The position numbers and the translations under genes are program-made. Shown here piece after piece: positions 17,600-24,487 of a stretch of 64,000 nt of DNA. Positions within the stretch are counted from its first letter, which is position 1; each line of letters starts with the position of its first letter. Origin of the DNA: Spinactinospora alkalitolerans (GTDB lineage Bacteria > Actinomycetota > Actinomycetes > Streptosporangiales > Streptosporangiaceae); the NCBI RefSeq assembly GCF_013408795.1, contig NZ_JACCCC010000001.1, forward strand, positions 186,001 through 250,000. The letters are read 5' to 3'. The notes beneath the pieces are model-generated. The model was not told the DNA's origin, did no database searches, and was given only the letters and a program-made list of their open reading frames with translations.

Positions 17600-18604
17600 A
17601 TGGCCCGCGTCGTGCTCGTCACCGGGGTCTCCCGCTACCTGGGGGCCCGGGTCGCGAACACCTTGCAGGCCGATCCCGGCATCGATCGGGTCATCGGCGT
17701 GGACTCCGCCCCGCCCCGGCACCCGCTGGGACGGACGGAGTTCGTCCAGGCCGACCTGCACGACGGCAGCGTGAACACGGTCGTCCGCGACTCGGGCGCC
17801 GATACGGTTCTCCACCTGAGTCTGGTCGCGACGCCAGAGAGCGCGGGCGGCCGGGCGGCGATGAAGGAGAACAACGTCCTCGGCGCCATGCAGGTGCTCG
17901 CCGCCTGCCAGAGCTCCGGCACCGTCCGCCGCCTCGTCGTCCGCTCCACCGCCGCGGTCTACGGATCCTCCTCGTGCGACCCCGCCCTCTACACCGAGGA
18001 CCAGGAGGCGCGCGAGACCCCGCGTTCGGGTTTCGCCAAGGACGCCATCGAGCTGGAGCGCCACGTGCGCGGCCTGGCGCGGCGGCGGCCGGACCTCTCC
18101 ATCGCCGTCCTGCGGTTCGCCAACCTCATGGGGCCGGAGGTCGAGACGCCGCTGACCAGCTACTTCGGTCTCAAGGTCGTGCCCACGGTGATGGGCTACG
18201 ACCCGCGGATGCAGTTCATCCACGAGGACGACGGCGTGGAGGCCATCCGCCGGATGGCCGACAGCGACGGCGAGGGCGTCTTCAACGTCGCGGCCCCCGG
18301 CGCCATGCCGCTCTCCCAGTGCCTGCGCAGGGCCGGCCGGCCGGAGGTGCCGGTGCCCGCGCGCGGCCTGCGCGTGCTGGGCGGCCTGGCGCGTCGGGGT
18401 CGGCTCGACTACTCGCCGGACCAGCTGCGGCTGCTCTGCTACGGCCGTGTGCTCGACTCCAGCAAGCTGGAGCGCGCGCTGGACTGGGCGCCCAGCTACA
18501 CCTCGCAGGAGGCGTTCGACTCCTACGTCACGCACCGCGCCTCCAGCCACGCGGGGCTCCTGGGCCAGATGACGCACCGCGTGCGCACCGCCGTCAGCCG
18601 CTGA
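17600..18604 (+). CDS. NAD-dependent epimerase/dehydratase (extended SDR)
   Basis: The product has 334 residues. The N-terminal dinucleotide fold is VVLVTGVSRYLGARVANTL, a GxxxxLG variant of GxxGxxG. VIGVDSAPP follows, and the SDR core continues with VLHLSLVATPE and RLVVRSTAAVYGSSS. The catalytic Tyr-x-x-x-Lys of classical SDRs is not evident: the expected position reads SGFAKDAIELE. Catalysis may therefore be altered or lost. It keeps the SDR C-terminal half (RFANLMGPE, FNVAAPG). Homologues next to bS22 are conserved in actinobacteria but uncharacterised. AAGGAGG is 9 nt before the start. Confidence 0.87.
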   Translation: MARVVLVTGVSRYLGARVANTLQADPGIDRVIGVDSAPPRHPLGRTEFVQADLHDGSVNTVVRDSGADTVLHLSLVATPESAGGRAAMKENNVLGAMQVLAACQSSGTVRRLVVRSTAAVYGSSSCDPALYTEDQEARETPRSGFAKDAIELERHVRGLARRRPDLSIAVLRFANLMGPEVETPLTSYFGLKVVPTVMGYDPRMQFIHEDDGVEAIRRMADSDGEGVFNVAAPGAMPLSQCLRRAGRPEVPVPARGLRVLGGLARRGRLDYSPDQLRLLCYGRVLDSSKLERALDWAPSYTSQEAFDSYVTHRASSHAGLLGQMTHRVRTAVSR

Positions 18605-18627
18605 CGTCGCTCTCCCGACTCACGGGA

Positions 18628-19497
18628 CTAGAGCGGGCGGCGGCGGCGCACCATGCTCACTGCGACGCCCCCGGCGAGCGCCCCGGCCACCGCGGCGGGC
18701 ACGCCCACACGCAGCGCCCTGCGGTGCCTGCGGAACTCGTGCACGGGCCAACCGTGCGCCGCGGCGTGCTCCTGGAGGTCGTCGTCGGGGTTGACGGCGT
18801 TGGGGTGCCCCACGATCGACAGCAGCGGCAGGTCGTTGTAGGAGTCGCTGTAAGCCGTACAGCCGCTCAGGTCCAGGCCCTCGTGCTCGGCCAGCGCCCG
18901 GATCGCCTCGGCCTTGGCCGGGCCGTGCAGCAGGTCGCCGACCAGTCGGCCCGTGTAGACGCCGTCCACCGACTCCGCGACGGTGCCGAGGGCCCCGGTG
19001 AGCCCCAGCCGCCGCTTGATGATGTCGGCCAGCTCCACGGGCGTCGCCGTGACCAGCCAGACGCGCTGCCCGGCGCTGAGATGGCGCCGGACCAGGACGC
19101 GCGCGCCCTCCCAGATCCGGTCGGCCATCGTGTCGTCGTAGATCTCCTCGCACAGCGAAACGAGGTCGTCGACCTTGTGCCCGGCCACGAAGGCCAGGGC
19201 GGCCTCGCGCGCGGCGTTGATGTGGTCGGGCTGCTCCGCGCCGCTGACCCGGAACACCATCTGCCCCCACGCGAACCGCATCAGGTCCCGCGTGGTGAAG
19301 AGGTCACGTGCCGCCAGGCCGCGGGCGAAGTGGTAGATCGACGCACCCCGCATAAGGGTGTTGTCGACGTCGAAGAAGGCCGCGGACCCGCCGGGCGCCG
19401 GCGCGGCCTCGGCGTCCAGCATGGCTTCGGCGGCCGCGGCGGCCGCCTCTCCCGCGAGGGCGGCACGGCCGTGGTCGCGGCGGAGATGACTCCACAT
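18628..19497 (-). CDS. HAD-superfamily IB hydrolase (SerB-like)
   Basis: This 289-residue HAD phosphatase has motif I AAFFDVDNTLMRG, motif II VWLVTATPVELADII and motif III/IV TAYSDSYNDLPLL. The cap helices and RGLAARDLFTTRDLMRF fit the IB (phosphoserine-phosphatase-like) group that often neighbours acyltransferase or epimerase genes in actinomycetes. The C-terminal segment RVGVPAAVAGALAGGVAVSMVRRRR looks like a single membrane anchor. The substrate is unknown. It converges with the epimerase gene (23 bp between). Confidence 0.88.
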   Translation of the reverse strand: MWSHLRRDHGRAALAGEAAAAAAEAMLDAEAAPAPGGSAAFFDVDNTLMRGASIYHFARGLAARDLFTTRDLMRFAWGQMVFRVSGAEQPDHINAAREAALAFVAGHKVDDLVSLCEEIYDDTMADRIWEGARVLVRRHLSAGQRVWLVTATPVELADIIKRRLGLTGALGTVAESVDGVYTGRLVGDLLHGPAKAEAIRALAEHEGLDLSGCTAYSDSYNDLPLLSIVGHPNAVNPDDDLQEHAAAHGWPVHEFRRHRRALRVGVPAAVAGALAGGVAVSMVRRRRPL

Positions 19498-19680
19498 GTT
19501 TCGAGCCTAAGGCCCGTGGGGAGGGGGACCGCGCGTCGGCGAAGAGCCGGTGATGCCAGTGAGGTAACTCACATCTCAATTCGGGCGCGAGGCTCAGTAC
19601 AGCGGGATCACGCCGTTCCGGGACAGGACTTTCCTCGCCGCGTGCGCGTTCCAGCCCAGAAGTGCAGCATCATTATCGGG

Positions 19681-20862
19681 ATGGTCGAGGTAGGACTGGC
19701 TTTTGTCTGCGCCCTGGTGGCTTGGAGCGCCACCGCGGCGCTCAGCGCGCGTTGTTACCGGAACCCGCAGTTGTACGCGGGGGTGTGGGTCGCCTCAGGG
19801 GTGAGCGTCACGATCGCGCTCAGCGCGGCGTTCCCCGGCGCCCTGCTGGACTTCTCCGGGGTCACGTTCCGAATCTTCCAGATCGGCGTCGGCCTGCTCG
19901 GGCCGCTGCTACTGGGCTGGGGCGCCGTCGAGTACGCGGTGAGGTCGGCGCGGGCGCGCTTCGGCGTCCGGCTGGCCGTGCTCACCCTGACGATCGTGCC
20001 GCTGGTCGTCCTCCTCATCGACAGGCTGAGGGGGCGCTACAGCGGCAGCTACCCCGCCGCCGGCGACCACTACGACGTGATCCCCATGTTCGCGCTGGGG
20101 CTGGTGCACGCGTTCGCCGCCGGCGCACTCATCGCGTGTGCGATCGTGGTGCTGCGGCGGATGCGCGACCGGCCGCGGATCGCGCGGCACGAACTGGGGG
20201 TCCTCGGACTCGCCGCCGGCGCCGTGCTGCTGGAGGTCCTCGTCAGCAGGTTCGGCCTGGGCATCCTCGGACAGTTGATGCTGGTCGGCGCGGTCGCCTG
20301 CCTGTGGACCGCGGGCCTGCGGGCCGCCGATCCGCCGAGGGAGCGCCGGGGCCGCCGCCGCGGCGGCCGCCGCGCGCGCGATCCCCGCGACGACGATCCC
20401 GAACCCGATGACGGCTACGACGATGACGACCGCTTTGACGCGGAGGAGGACGACGTGCGGCGCAAGCGCCGAGGTGCCGACCGCAGCGCAGACTACGACG
20501 AGCCGGTGGCGCCGCCCAGGCCTTCGCAGCGGCTGCGCGGGATCATCACCATCTACACGCTGGCCGAAGGCCAGGGGGACGCGTTCGACGACTGCGCCGA
20601 CGAGGTCGTCGACGGGGTGGACCGGCACGAGCCGGACACGCTGCTGTTCGCCTGCCACACCGTTTCCAGCGCCCCGCAGCAGCGCATCGTCTACGCGATC
20701 TACCGCGACCAGCTGGCCTACGAGGAACACGAGCAGCAGCCGCACGTCAACGACTTCGTCCGCCGCAGCGCCCCCTACGTCGTCGCCACGAACGTGATCG
20801 AACTCGCCCTGTCGGGAGCCTCGGCGACCGACGGCCTCGCCGGCATGCTGATGCCGCACTGA
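19681..20862 (+). CDS. Membrane protein fused to an antibiotic-biosynthesis-monooxygenase (ABM) domain
   Basis: The 393-residue product has about seven membrane helices in residues 1-220 (for example FVCALVAWSATAALSA, VTIALSAAFPGALLDF, AVLTLTIVPLVVLLI). A strongly charged linker follows (RRGRRRGGRR, then DDDPEPDDGYDDDDRFD). The C-terminal ferredoxin-like ABM domain is at about residues 285-370 (GIITIYTLAEGQGDAFDDCA, YAIYRDQLAYEEHEQQPHV). ABM domains act on quinones or heme, or as dimeric sensors; the role here is unknown. The ATG at 19681 has no good SD, so the true start may vary. It faces the HAD gene divergently. Confidence 0.72.
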   Translation: MVEVGLAFVCALVAWSATAALSARCYRNPQLYAGVWVASGVSVTIALSAAFPGALLDFSGVTFRIFQIGVGLLGPLLLGWGAVEYAVRSARARFGVRLAVLTLTIVPLVVLLIDRLRGRYSGSYPAAGDHYDVIPMFALGLVHAFAAGALIACAIVVLRRMRDRPRIARHELGVLGLAAGAVLLEVLVSRFGLGILGQLMLVGAVACLWTAGLRAADPPRERRGRRRGGRRARDPRDDDPEPDDGYDDDDRFDAEEDDVRRKRRGADRSADYDEPVAPPRPSQRLRGIITIYTLAEGQGDAFDDCADEVVDGVDRHEPDTLLFACHTVSSAPQQRIVYAIYRDQLAYEEHEQQPHVNDFVRRSAPYVVATNVIELALSGASATDGLAGMLMPH

Positions 20863-20884
20863 GAACGGGACGCCCGAAGGGGGA

Positions 20885-21125
20885 TCCTCGGAGTTCGCCG
20901 GGAAAACCACCCGCGGTGTTGTTCGCGGGGGGAGGCTTCCCCCCGCACCCCCCTCCCGTGGTGCCGGTCAGCCCGGGGTGACCGGCTGATTCCTCGGAGT
21001 TCGCTGGGAAAACCACCCGCGGTGTTGTTCGCGGGGGGAGGCTTCCCCCCGCACCCCCCTCCCGTGGTGCCGGTCAGCCCGGGGTGACCGGCTGATTCCT
21101 CGGAGTTCGCTGGGAAAACCACCCG
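20885..21125. repeat. 106-bp tandem repeat, 2.3 copies, with two hairpins per unit
   Basis: Units start at 20885, 20991 and 21097 (period exactly 106) with TCCTCGGAGTTCGC followed by GGGAAAACCACCCG. The third copy stops after 29 bp. Each full unit holds GCGGGGGG/CCCCCCGC around AGGCTT, and GCCGGTCA/TGACCGGC around GCCCGGGG. The two full units differ by about one base. It lies between the ABM-fusion gene and the LmeA-like gene. It probably ends transcription; the near-identity means recent expansion. Confidence 0.92.
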
Positions 21126-21269
21126 AAAAACGGTGAAAGCGGATGTTTGAAGTACCCTTCCTAGGTGTCTGGTCCTGGGCGTTCGTTCTGACGCCGCTAT
21201 GGCGTGACCGCTGACGGCTCTCCGTGCCGAGCGACTCGCCAGAACTAACGGGAGTGTGCTGGAAGCCCG

Positions 21270-21956
21270 ATGCGTAAGTTTCTCGTCTTCCTGATTTTTC
21301 TGCTGGTCGTGCTGGTCGCCGCCGACCGCGGACTGCACTACGCCGCTCAGAGCGAGATCGCCAAGCGGGTCAGCCAGCAGTACGAGATGGTGGGGGATCC
21401 GGAGGTCACCATCGGTGGTTTCCCGTTCCTGAACCAGGCCGTCAGCGGTGAGTACTCCGAGATCCACATCGTCACCGGAGCCATGACGGTCGGCGAGGTT
21501 CAGCTGGAGCGCGTGGACGCGACGCTGAACGACGTCCGCGCCCCGCTCGACGAGCTGATGTCGGAGCCGAACATCGTGGCGGGCACCGCGAACGCCACGG
21601 TCATGCTGCCCTACAGCGAGCTGCAGAAGCGGCTGCCCGAGGGCCTCGTCATCGAGACCGAGAACGGCACGCCGCGCATCACCGGCGACATCGCCTACCA
21701 GGGCTTCAGCGTCGGCATCGAGAGCGACATCGGCATCGACGTGGACGGCGGCACCGTCATGGTGACCCCGTCGAACATCTCGGTGGGCGACGCGCCGATC
21801 CCCACCTCCTGGATCGAGGATCAGCTCGCGATCGCCTTCGAGATGCCGCCGCTTCCCTTCGACCTCCAGCTCACCGGCATCAAGGCGCTGCCCAACGGCG
21901 TCCAGGCCACCGCCGAGGGGACCGACGTCCAGATCACCGGCGGTGGGCCGCAGTAG
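21270..21956 (+). CDS. LmeA/DUF2993-family exported protein
   Basis: This 228-residue protein has an N-terminal membrane or signal helix (FLVFLIFLLVVLVAADRGLHY). A DUF2993-type beta domain follows: VTIGGFPFLNQAVSGEYSEI, VTVMVTP-like strands and PIPTSWIEDQLAIAF. The FPFLxQ signature is characteristic of LmeA, a mycobacterial cell-envelope protein needed for lipomannan elongation. Whether this homologue acts in lipoglycan assembly is inference. A thioredoxin-like gene follows by 75 bp on the same strand. Confidence 0.85.
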   Translation: MRKFLVFLIFLLVVLVAADRGLHYAAQSEIAKRVSQQYEMVGDPEVTIGGFPFLNQAVSGEYSEIHIVTGAMTVGEVQLERVDATLNDVRAPLDELMSEPNIVAGTANATVMLPYSELQKRLPEGLVIETENGTPRITGDIAYQGFSVGIESDIGIDVDGGTVMVTPSNISVGDAPIPTSWIEDQLAIAFEMPPLPFDLQLTGIKALPNGVQATAEGTDVQITGGGPQ

Positions 21957-22031
21957 CCGGACGCCGCCCGCACGGGCCCGGAGCGGCCTGCGGGCGGCGC
22001 GGCAGCGCCCGCCGCGGATACGGAGGTGAAC

Positions 22032-22352
22032 GTGCGCGCCGGACCGTCGCTGACGGAGGCGGACCTGGGCGCCCGGCTCGGCGAACGGGCCACGCTCGTC
22101 CAGTTCTCCTCGGCCTTCTGCCGGTCCTGCCGGGCCACCCGGCAGGTGCTGACCGAGGTCGCGGCCATGGTCGAGGGCGTCGGCCACGTCGAGATCGACG
22201 CGGAGTCCCACCTCGCCCTCGTCCGGCGGCTCGACGTCCTGGGCACCCCCACGGTCCTGGTGCTCGACGCCGAGGGGCGGATCACCACCCGCGCCGGCGG
22301 CCAGCCCCGCAAGGCCGACGTCATCGCGGCCCTCGGCCGGGCGGTCTCCTAG
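22032..22352 (+). CDS. Thioredoxin-family protein
   Basis: This small thioredoxin fold of 106 residues carries the redox motif CRSC in LVQFSSAFCRSCRATRQVL, and the cis-Pro in LGTPTVLVLDAEGR. The CRSC dipeptide differs from the CGPC of housekeeping thioredoxin, so it is probably a specialised thiol-disulfide protein. GTG 22032 has GGAGG with 5 nt spacing; an in-frame GTG at 22026 overlaps that SD and is less likely. No signal peptide, so cytoplasmic. The following 22353-22589 region shows no gene. Confidence 0.85.
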   Translation: MRAGPSLTEADLGARLGERATLVQFSSAFCRSCRATRQVLTEVAAMVEGVGHVEIDAESHLALVRRLDVLGTPTVLVLDAEGRITTRAGGQPRKADVIAALGRAVS

Positions 22353-22589
22353 ATCGCTGGTGGGAGAGGGCTGGGATCGTCTCCAGGTCCTGCCGTGGTT
22401 CTGCGGGCCTGGTGGGGCTGTTGCCGGCGCGCTGACGGCAGCCTTCCAAGGCCACGCGGTGGTGAACGGAGAACTGCGGCCACAGCACTCCAACCCCCAT
22501 CACCGATCCAGCCGACCCGGACCCCGGCGGGCCGGCGCCGAAGCCGACCGATCCGGTCGTCTTGGTCCGTGCTGTGAATCAGCACACTC

Positions 22590-22618
22590 GTGACATCACG
22601 TTCCCAAGCCCGTAACAT
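22590..22618 (+). promoter_or_regulatory. Sigma-70-type promoter for the leader peptide and sulfurtransferase
   Basis: GTGACA at 22590-22595 and TAACAT at 22613-22618 are separated by exactly 17 bp. The predicted transcription start falls at about 22625-22626, which is the GTG of the leader ORF. The leader would therefore be translated from a leaderless mRNA, as is common in actinobacteria. This is inferred from sequence only. Confidence 0.6.
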
Positions 22619-22625
22619 CGTGACC

Positions 22626-22715
22626 GTGACTTCCCTGACAGAGGCGCTTTTGACGAAGCGGCGCGCGGTCGACTTCTGCCGCGTCGCCACCGCGCTCTGT
22701 CACGCTGCCCGTTAG
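22626..22715 (+). CDS. Cys-containing regulatory leader peptide (29 aa)
   Basis: A 29-codon ORF encodes a peptide ending KRRAVDFCRVATALCHAAR. It closely resembles the actinobacterial putative leader peptides placed before sulfur-assimilation genes (pattern K/RR-x-VD-x-C/L-R-x-A-x-x-L-C). Mycobacterial uORFs of this type sense cysteine supply through ribosome behaviour at their Cys codons. Two Cys codons (TGC, TGT) lie near the 3' end here. It stands about 315 bp before the sulfurtransferase. GTG 22626 coincides with the predicted transcription start; GTG 22620 is an alternative. Confidence 0.75.
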   Translation: MTSLTEALLTKRRAVDFCRVATALCHAAR

Positions 22716-23031
22716 AGCGGACCGCAGTGGCGCGCTCGCGCCCTGCCCGGCAACCGGCCACGCGCTCGTCTTTCCGCGTCGCCGTCTTCTCCGACTCCTC
22801 TAGCACCGCTCTCGCGCTGGGAACCCACCATGCAGGTCGAACCCAGAGGGCAGCGCTTCGCCGCCACCGCGGTCGCGCTCTCCGCCGCATTCCTCAACGC
22901 CGCCTTCGGCTTCCGCCCGGGCTGCGAGACCTACCCCGCCCTCCGCCGTCCGGCCCTCTCGGGCCGAGCGGCGCAGCGCGGGATCCGCGGACAACACACA
23001 TCGCACGGCAAACGAATCAAGGAGGTTCCCC
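22716..23031 (+). promoter_or_regulatory. Long 5' leader of the sulfurtransferase mRNA
   Basis: These 316 bp separate the leader peptide from the sulfurtransferase. They contain CCCGGCAACCGG at about 22735-22750 and a perfect CGGCCC/GGGCCG hairpin with TCTC loop at 22951-22966. An open frame from ATG 22830 overlaps the next gene out of frame and is not convincing as a gene. The segment probably carries the structural part of the control; no recognised riboswitch can be assigned by eye. Confidence 0.4.
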
Positions 23032-23871
23032 ATGAGCCGCTCCGACGTCCTTGTGGACGCCGACTGGGTGGAGGCTCACCTGGATGACGCCAACGTCGTT
23101 CTGGTCGAGGTCGACGAGGACACCTCGGCCTACGACAAGGGCCACATCCGCAACGCCATCAAGGTCGACTGGAAGCAGGACCTCCAGGACCCCGTCCGCC
23201 GTGACTTCGTCGACAGGGCCGGCTTCGAGAAGCTGCTCTCCGAGCGCGGCATCGGCAACGACGACACCGTCGTGCTCTACGGCGGCAACAACAACTGGTT
23301 CGCGGCCTACGCCTACTGGTACTTCAAGCTCTACGGCCACCAGAACGTCCGCCTGCTCGACGGCGGCCGCAAGAAGTGGGAGCTCGACTCCCGCGAGCTG
23401 GTCGAGGAGGTGCCCGAGCGCCGGAAGACCGACTACACCGCGCAGGAGCAGGACGCCTCGATCCGCGCGTTCCGCGAAGAGGTCGTCGACGCGATCGGGA
23501 CGAAGGACCTCGTGGACGTGCGCTCGCCCGACGAGTTCGTCGGCAAGCTGCTCGCCCCGGCGCACCTGCCCCAGGAGACCGCGCAGCGGCCGGGCCACAT
23601 CCCGACCGCCCGCAACATCCCGTGGTCCAAGACCGCCAACGACGACGGCACGTTCAAGAACGACGAGGAGCTTCGGGAGCTCTACACCGAGGCCGGCGTC
23701 GACCTGAACAAGGACATCATCGCCTACTGCCGGATCGGCGAGCGCTCGTCGCACACGTGGTTCGCGCTGCACGAGCTGCTCGGCCTGCAGAACGTGAAGA
23801 ACTACGACGGTTCCTGGACCGAGTACGGCTCGCTGGTCGGCGTGCCGGTCGAGCTCGGGGAGGCCAAGTGA
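23032..23871 (+). CDS. sseA: Thiosulfate/3-mercaptopyruvate sulfurtransferase
   Basis: This is a two-domain rhodanese of 279 residues. The N-terminal domain is inactive. It contains YDKGHIRNAIKVDWKQDLQD and VVLYGGNNNWFAAYAYWYF. The C-terminal domain carries the active-site loop YCRIGERSSHTWFALHELLG, in which the Cys accepts sulfane sulfur. The CRIGERSSH loop matches actinobacterial CysA/SseA enzymes linked to thiosulfate use and sulfur transfer. GGAGG lies before the ATG. The stop overlaps the DUF1416 start (GTGA), and a Cys leader peptide lies upstream. Confidence 0.93.
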   Translation: MSRSDVLVDADWVEAHLDDANVVLVEVDEDTSAYDKGHIRNAIKVDWKQDLQDPVRRDFVDRAGFEKLLSERGIGNDDTVVLYGGNNNWFAAYAYWYFKLYGHQNVRLLDGGRKKWELDSRELVEEVPERRKTDYTAQEQDASIRAFREEVVDAIGTKDLVDVRSPDEFVGKLLAPAHLPQETAQRPGHIPTARNIPWSKTANDDGTFKNDEELRELYTEAGVDLNKDIIAYCRIGERSSHTWFALHELLGLQNVKNYDGSWTEYGSLVGVPVELGEAK

Positions 23872-24176
23872 GCAACGACGGTTGCGGCGCGCCCGTGGGC
23901 GGCGTCGCCCTCGCGGACGTGGACGCCGGTGACCAGGCGGTCATCCAGGGCGTGGTGACCCGCGACGGACAGCCGCTGAGCGGGGCCTACGCGCGGCTGC
24001 TGAACGCCGCCGACGACTTCGTCGGCGAGGTCGCCACGGGCGAGGAGGGCACGTTTCGCTTTTTCGCCGCCGACGGCGACTGGAAGGTGCGCGTCCTGGC
24101 GTCCAAGGGCTTCACCGGCGAGTTCGCGGTGAAGGCCGAGACCGGGAAGGTCGTCGACCTCCAGGTGCGGGCGTAA
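23868..24176 (+). CDS. DUF1416 protein, sulfurtransferase partner
   Basis: This is a 102-residue protein with CGAPVGG near the N-terminus. A transthyretin/CarboxypepD-regulatory-like beta-sandwich follows (AVIQGVVTRDGQPLSGAYARL, EGTFRFFAADGDWKVRVL). The DUF1416 family is found almost always just downstream of this sulfurtransferase in actinobacteria. Its N-terminal Cys may take part in sulfur transfer, which is inference. The GTG start overlaps the preceding stop, so the two are co-translated. Confidence 0.88.
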   Translation: MSNDGCGAPVGGVALADVDAGDQAVIQGVVTRDGQPLSGAYARLLNAADDFVGEVATGEEGTFRFFAADGDWKVRVLASKGFTGEFAVKAETGKVVDLQVRA

Positions 24177-24205
24177 CGGCGGACAGGGCCGTATACGGCG
24201 GTTGA

Positions 24206-24250
24206 GCGCCGGTGACGACGGGGTGCGGTCCCCGTCACCACCGGCGTTTT
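24206..24250 (+). terminator. Intrinsic terminator after DUF1416
   Basis: The hairpin GCGCCGGTGAC...GGGG pairs with CCCC-GTCA...CCGGCG, with a small bulge, and is followed by TTTT. It is the clearest rho-independent signal in the window and ends the sulfurtransferase transcript. A small CCGTATACGG palindrome precedes it. The rest of the gap to 24487 shows nothing else. Confidence 0.8.
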
Positions 24251-24487
24251 CGCGTCGGGACGGCGGGGACCTCAGCGGGAACGCCCTTCCACCCCGCCTG
24301 GGGCCTGAAAACGTCGCAATGACCCCCATAAGGCCAAGATCGGCGGGGCGGGGATCCACCGGTGCGCGATCGGGCTCCCCTTTCGTGGCTGGTTCGTGAC
24401 ACTATGTCTCCACCTCGATGACATGCGTACGTATCAGGAGAGAGCTGCCCCGGTCCGTCCCCGCGACCGGGCGGGAGGTGCTACGCG

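Noticed and set aside
19559-19572. GTGAG-GTAA-CTCAC palindrome between the HAD and ABM-fusion genes as an operator
   Set aside because: Arms of only 5 bp and no regulator nearby; too weak to claim.
17524-20862. A 1112-codon plus-strand frame
   Set aside because: Only the last 393 codons (19681-20862) are protein-like; the earlier part is the shadow of the epimerase and HAD genes.
22730-22770. SAM-IV-like CCGGCAACC motif
   Set aside because: Only the short GGCAACC core is seen; the other conserved helices and GGGGTGC block of SAM-IV riboswitches are missing.
22830-23087. 85-codon frame overlapping the start of sseA
   Set aside because: It overlaps the confirmed sulfurtransferase out of frame, has no recognisable domain, and lies in the leader region.
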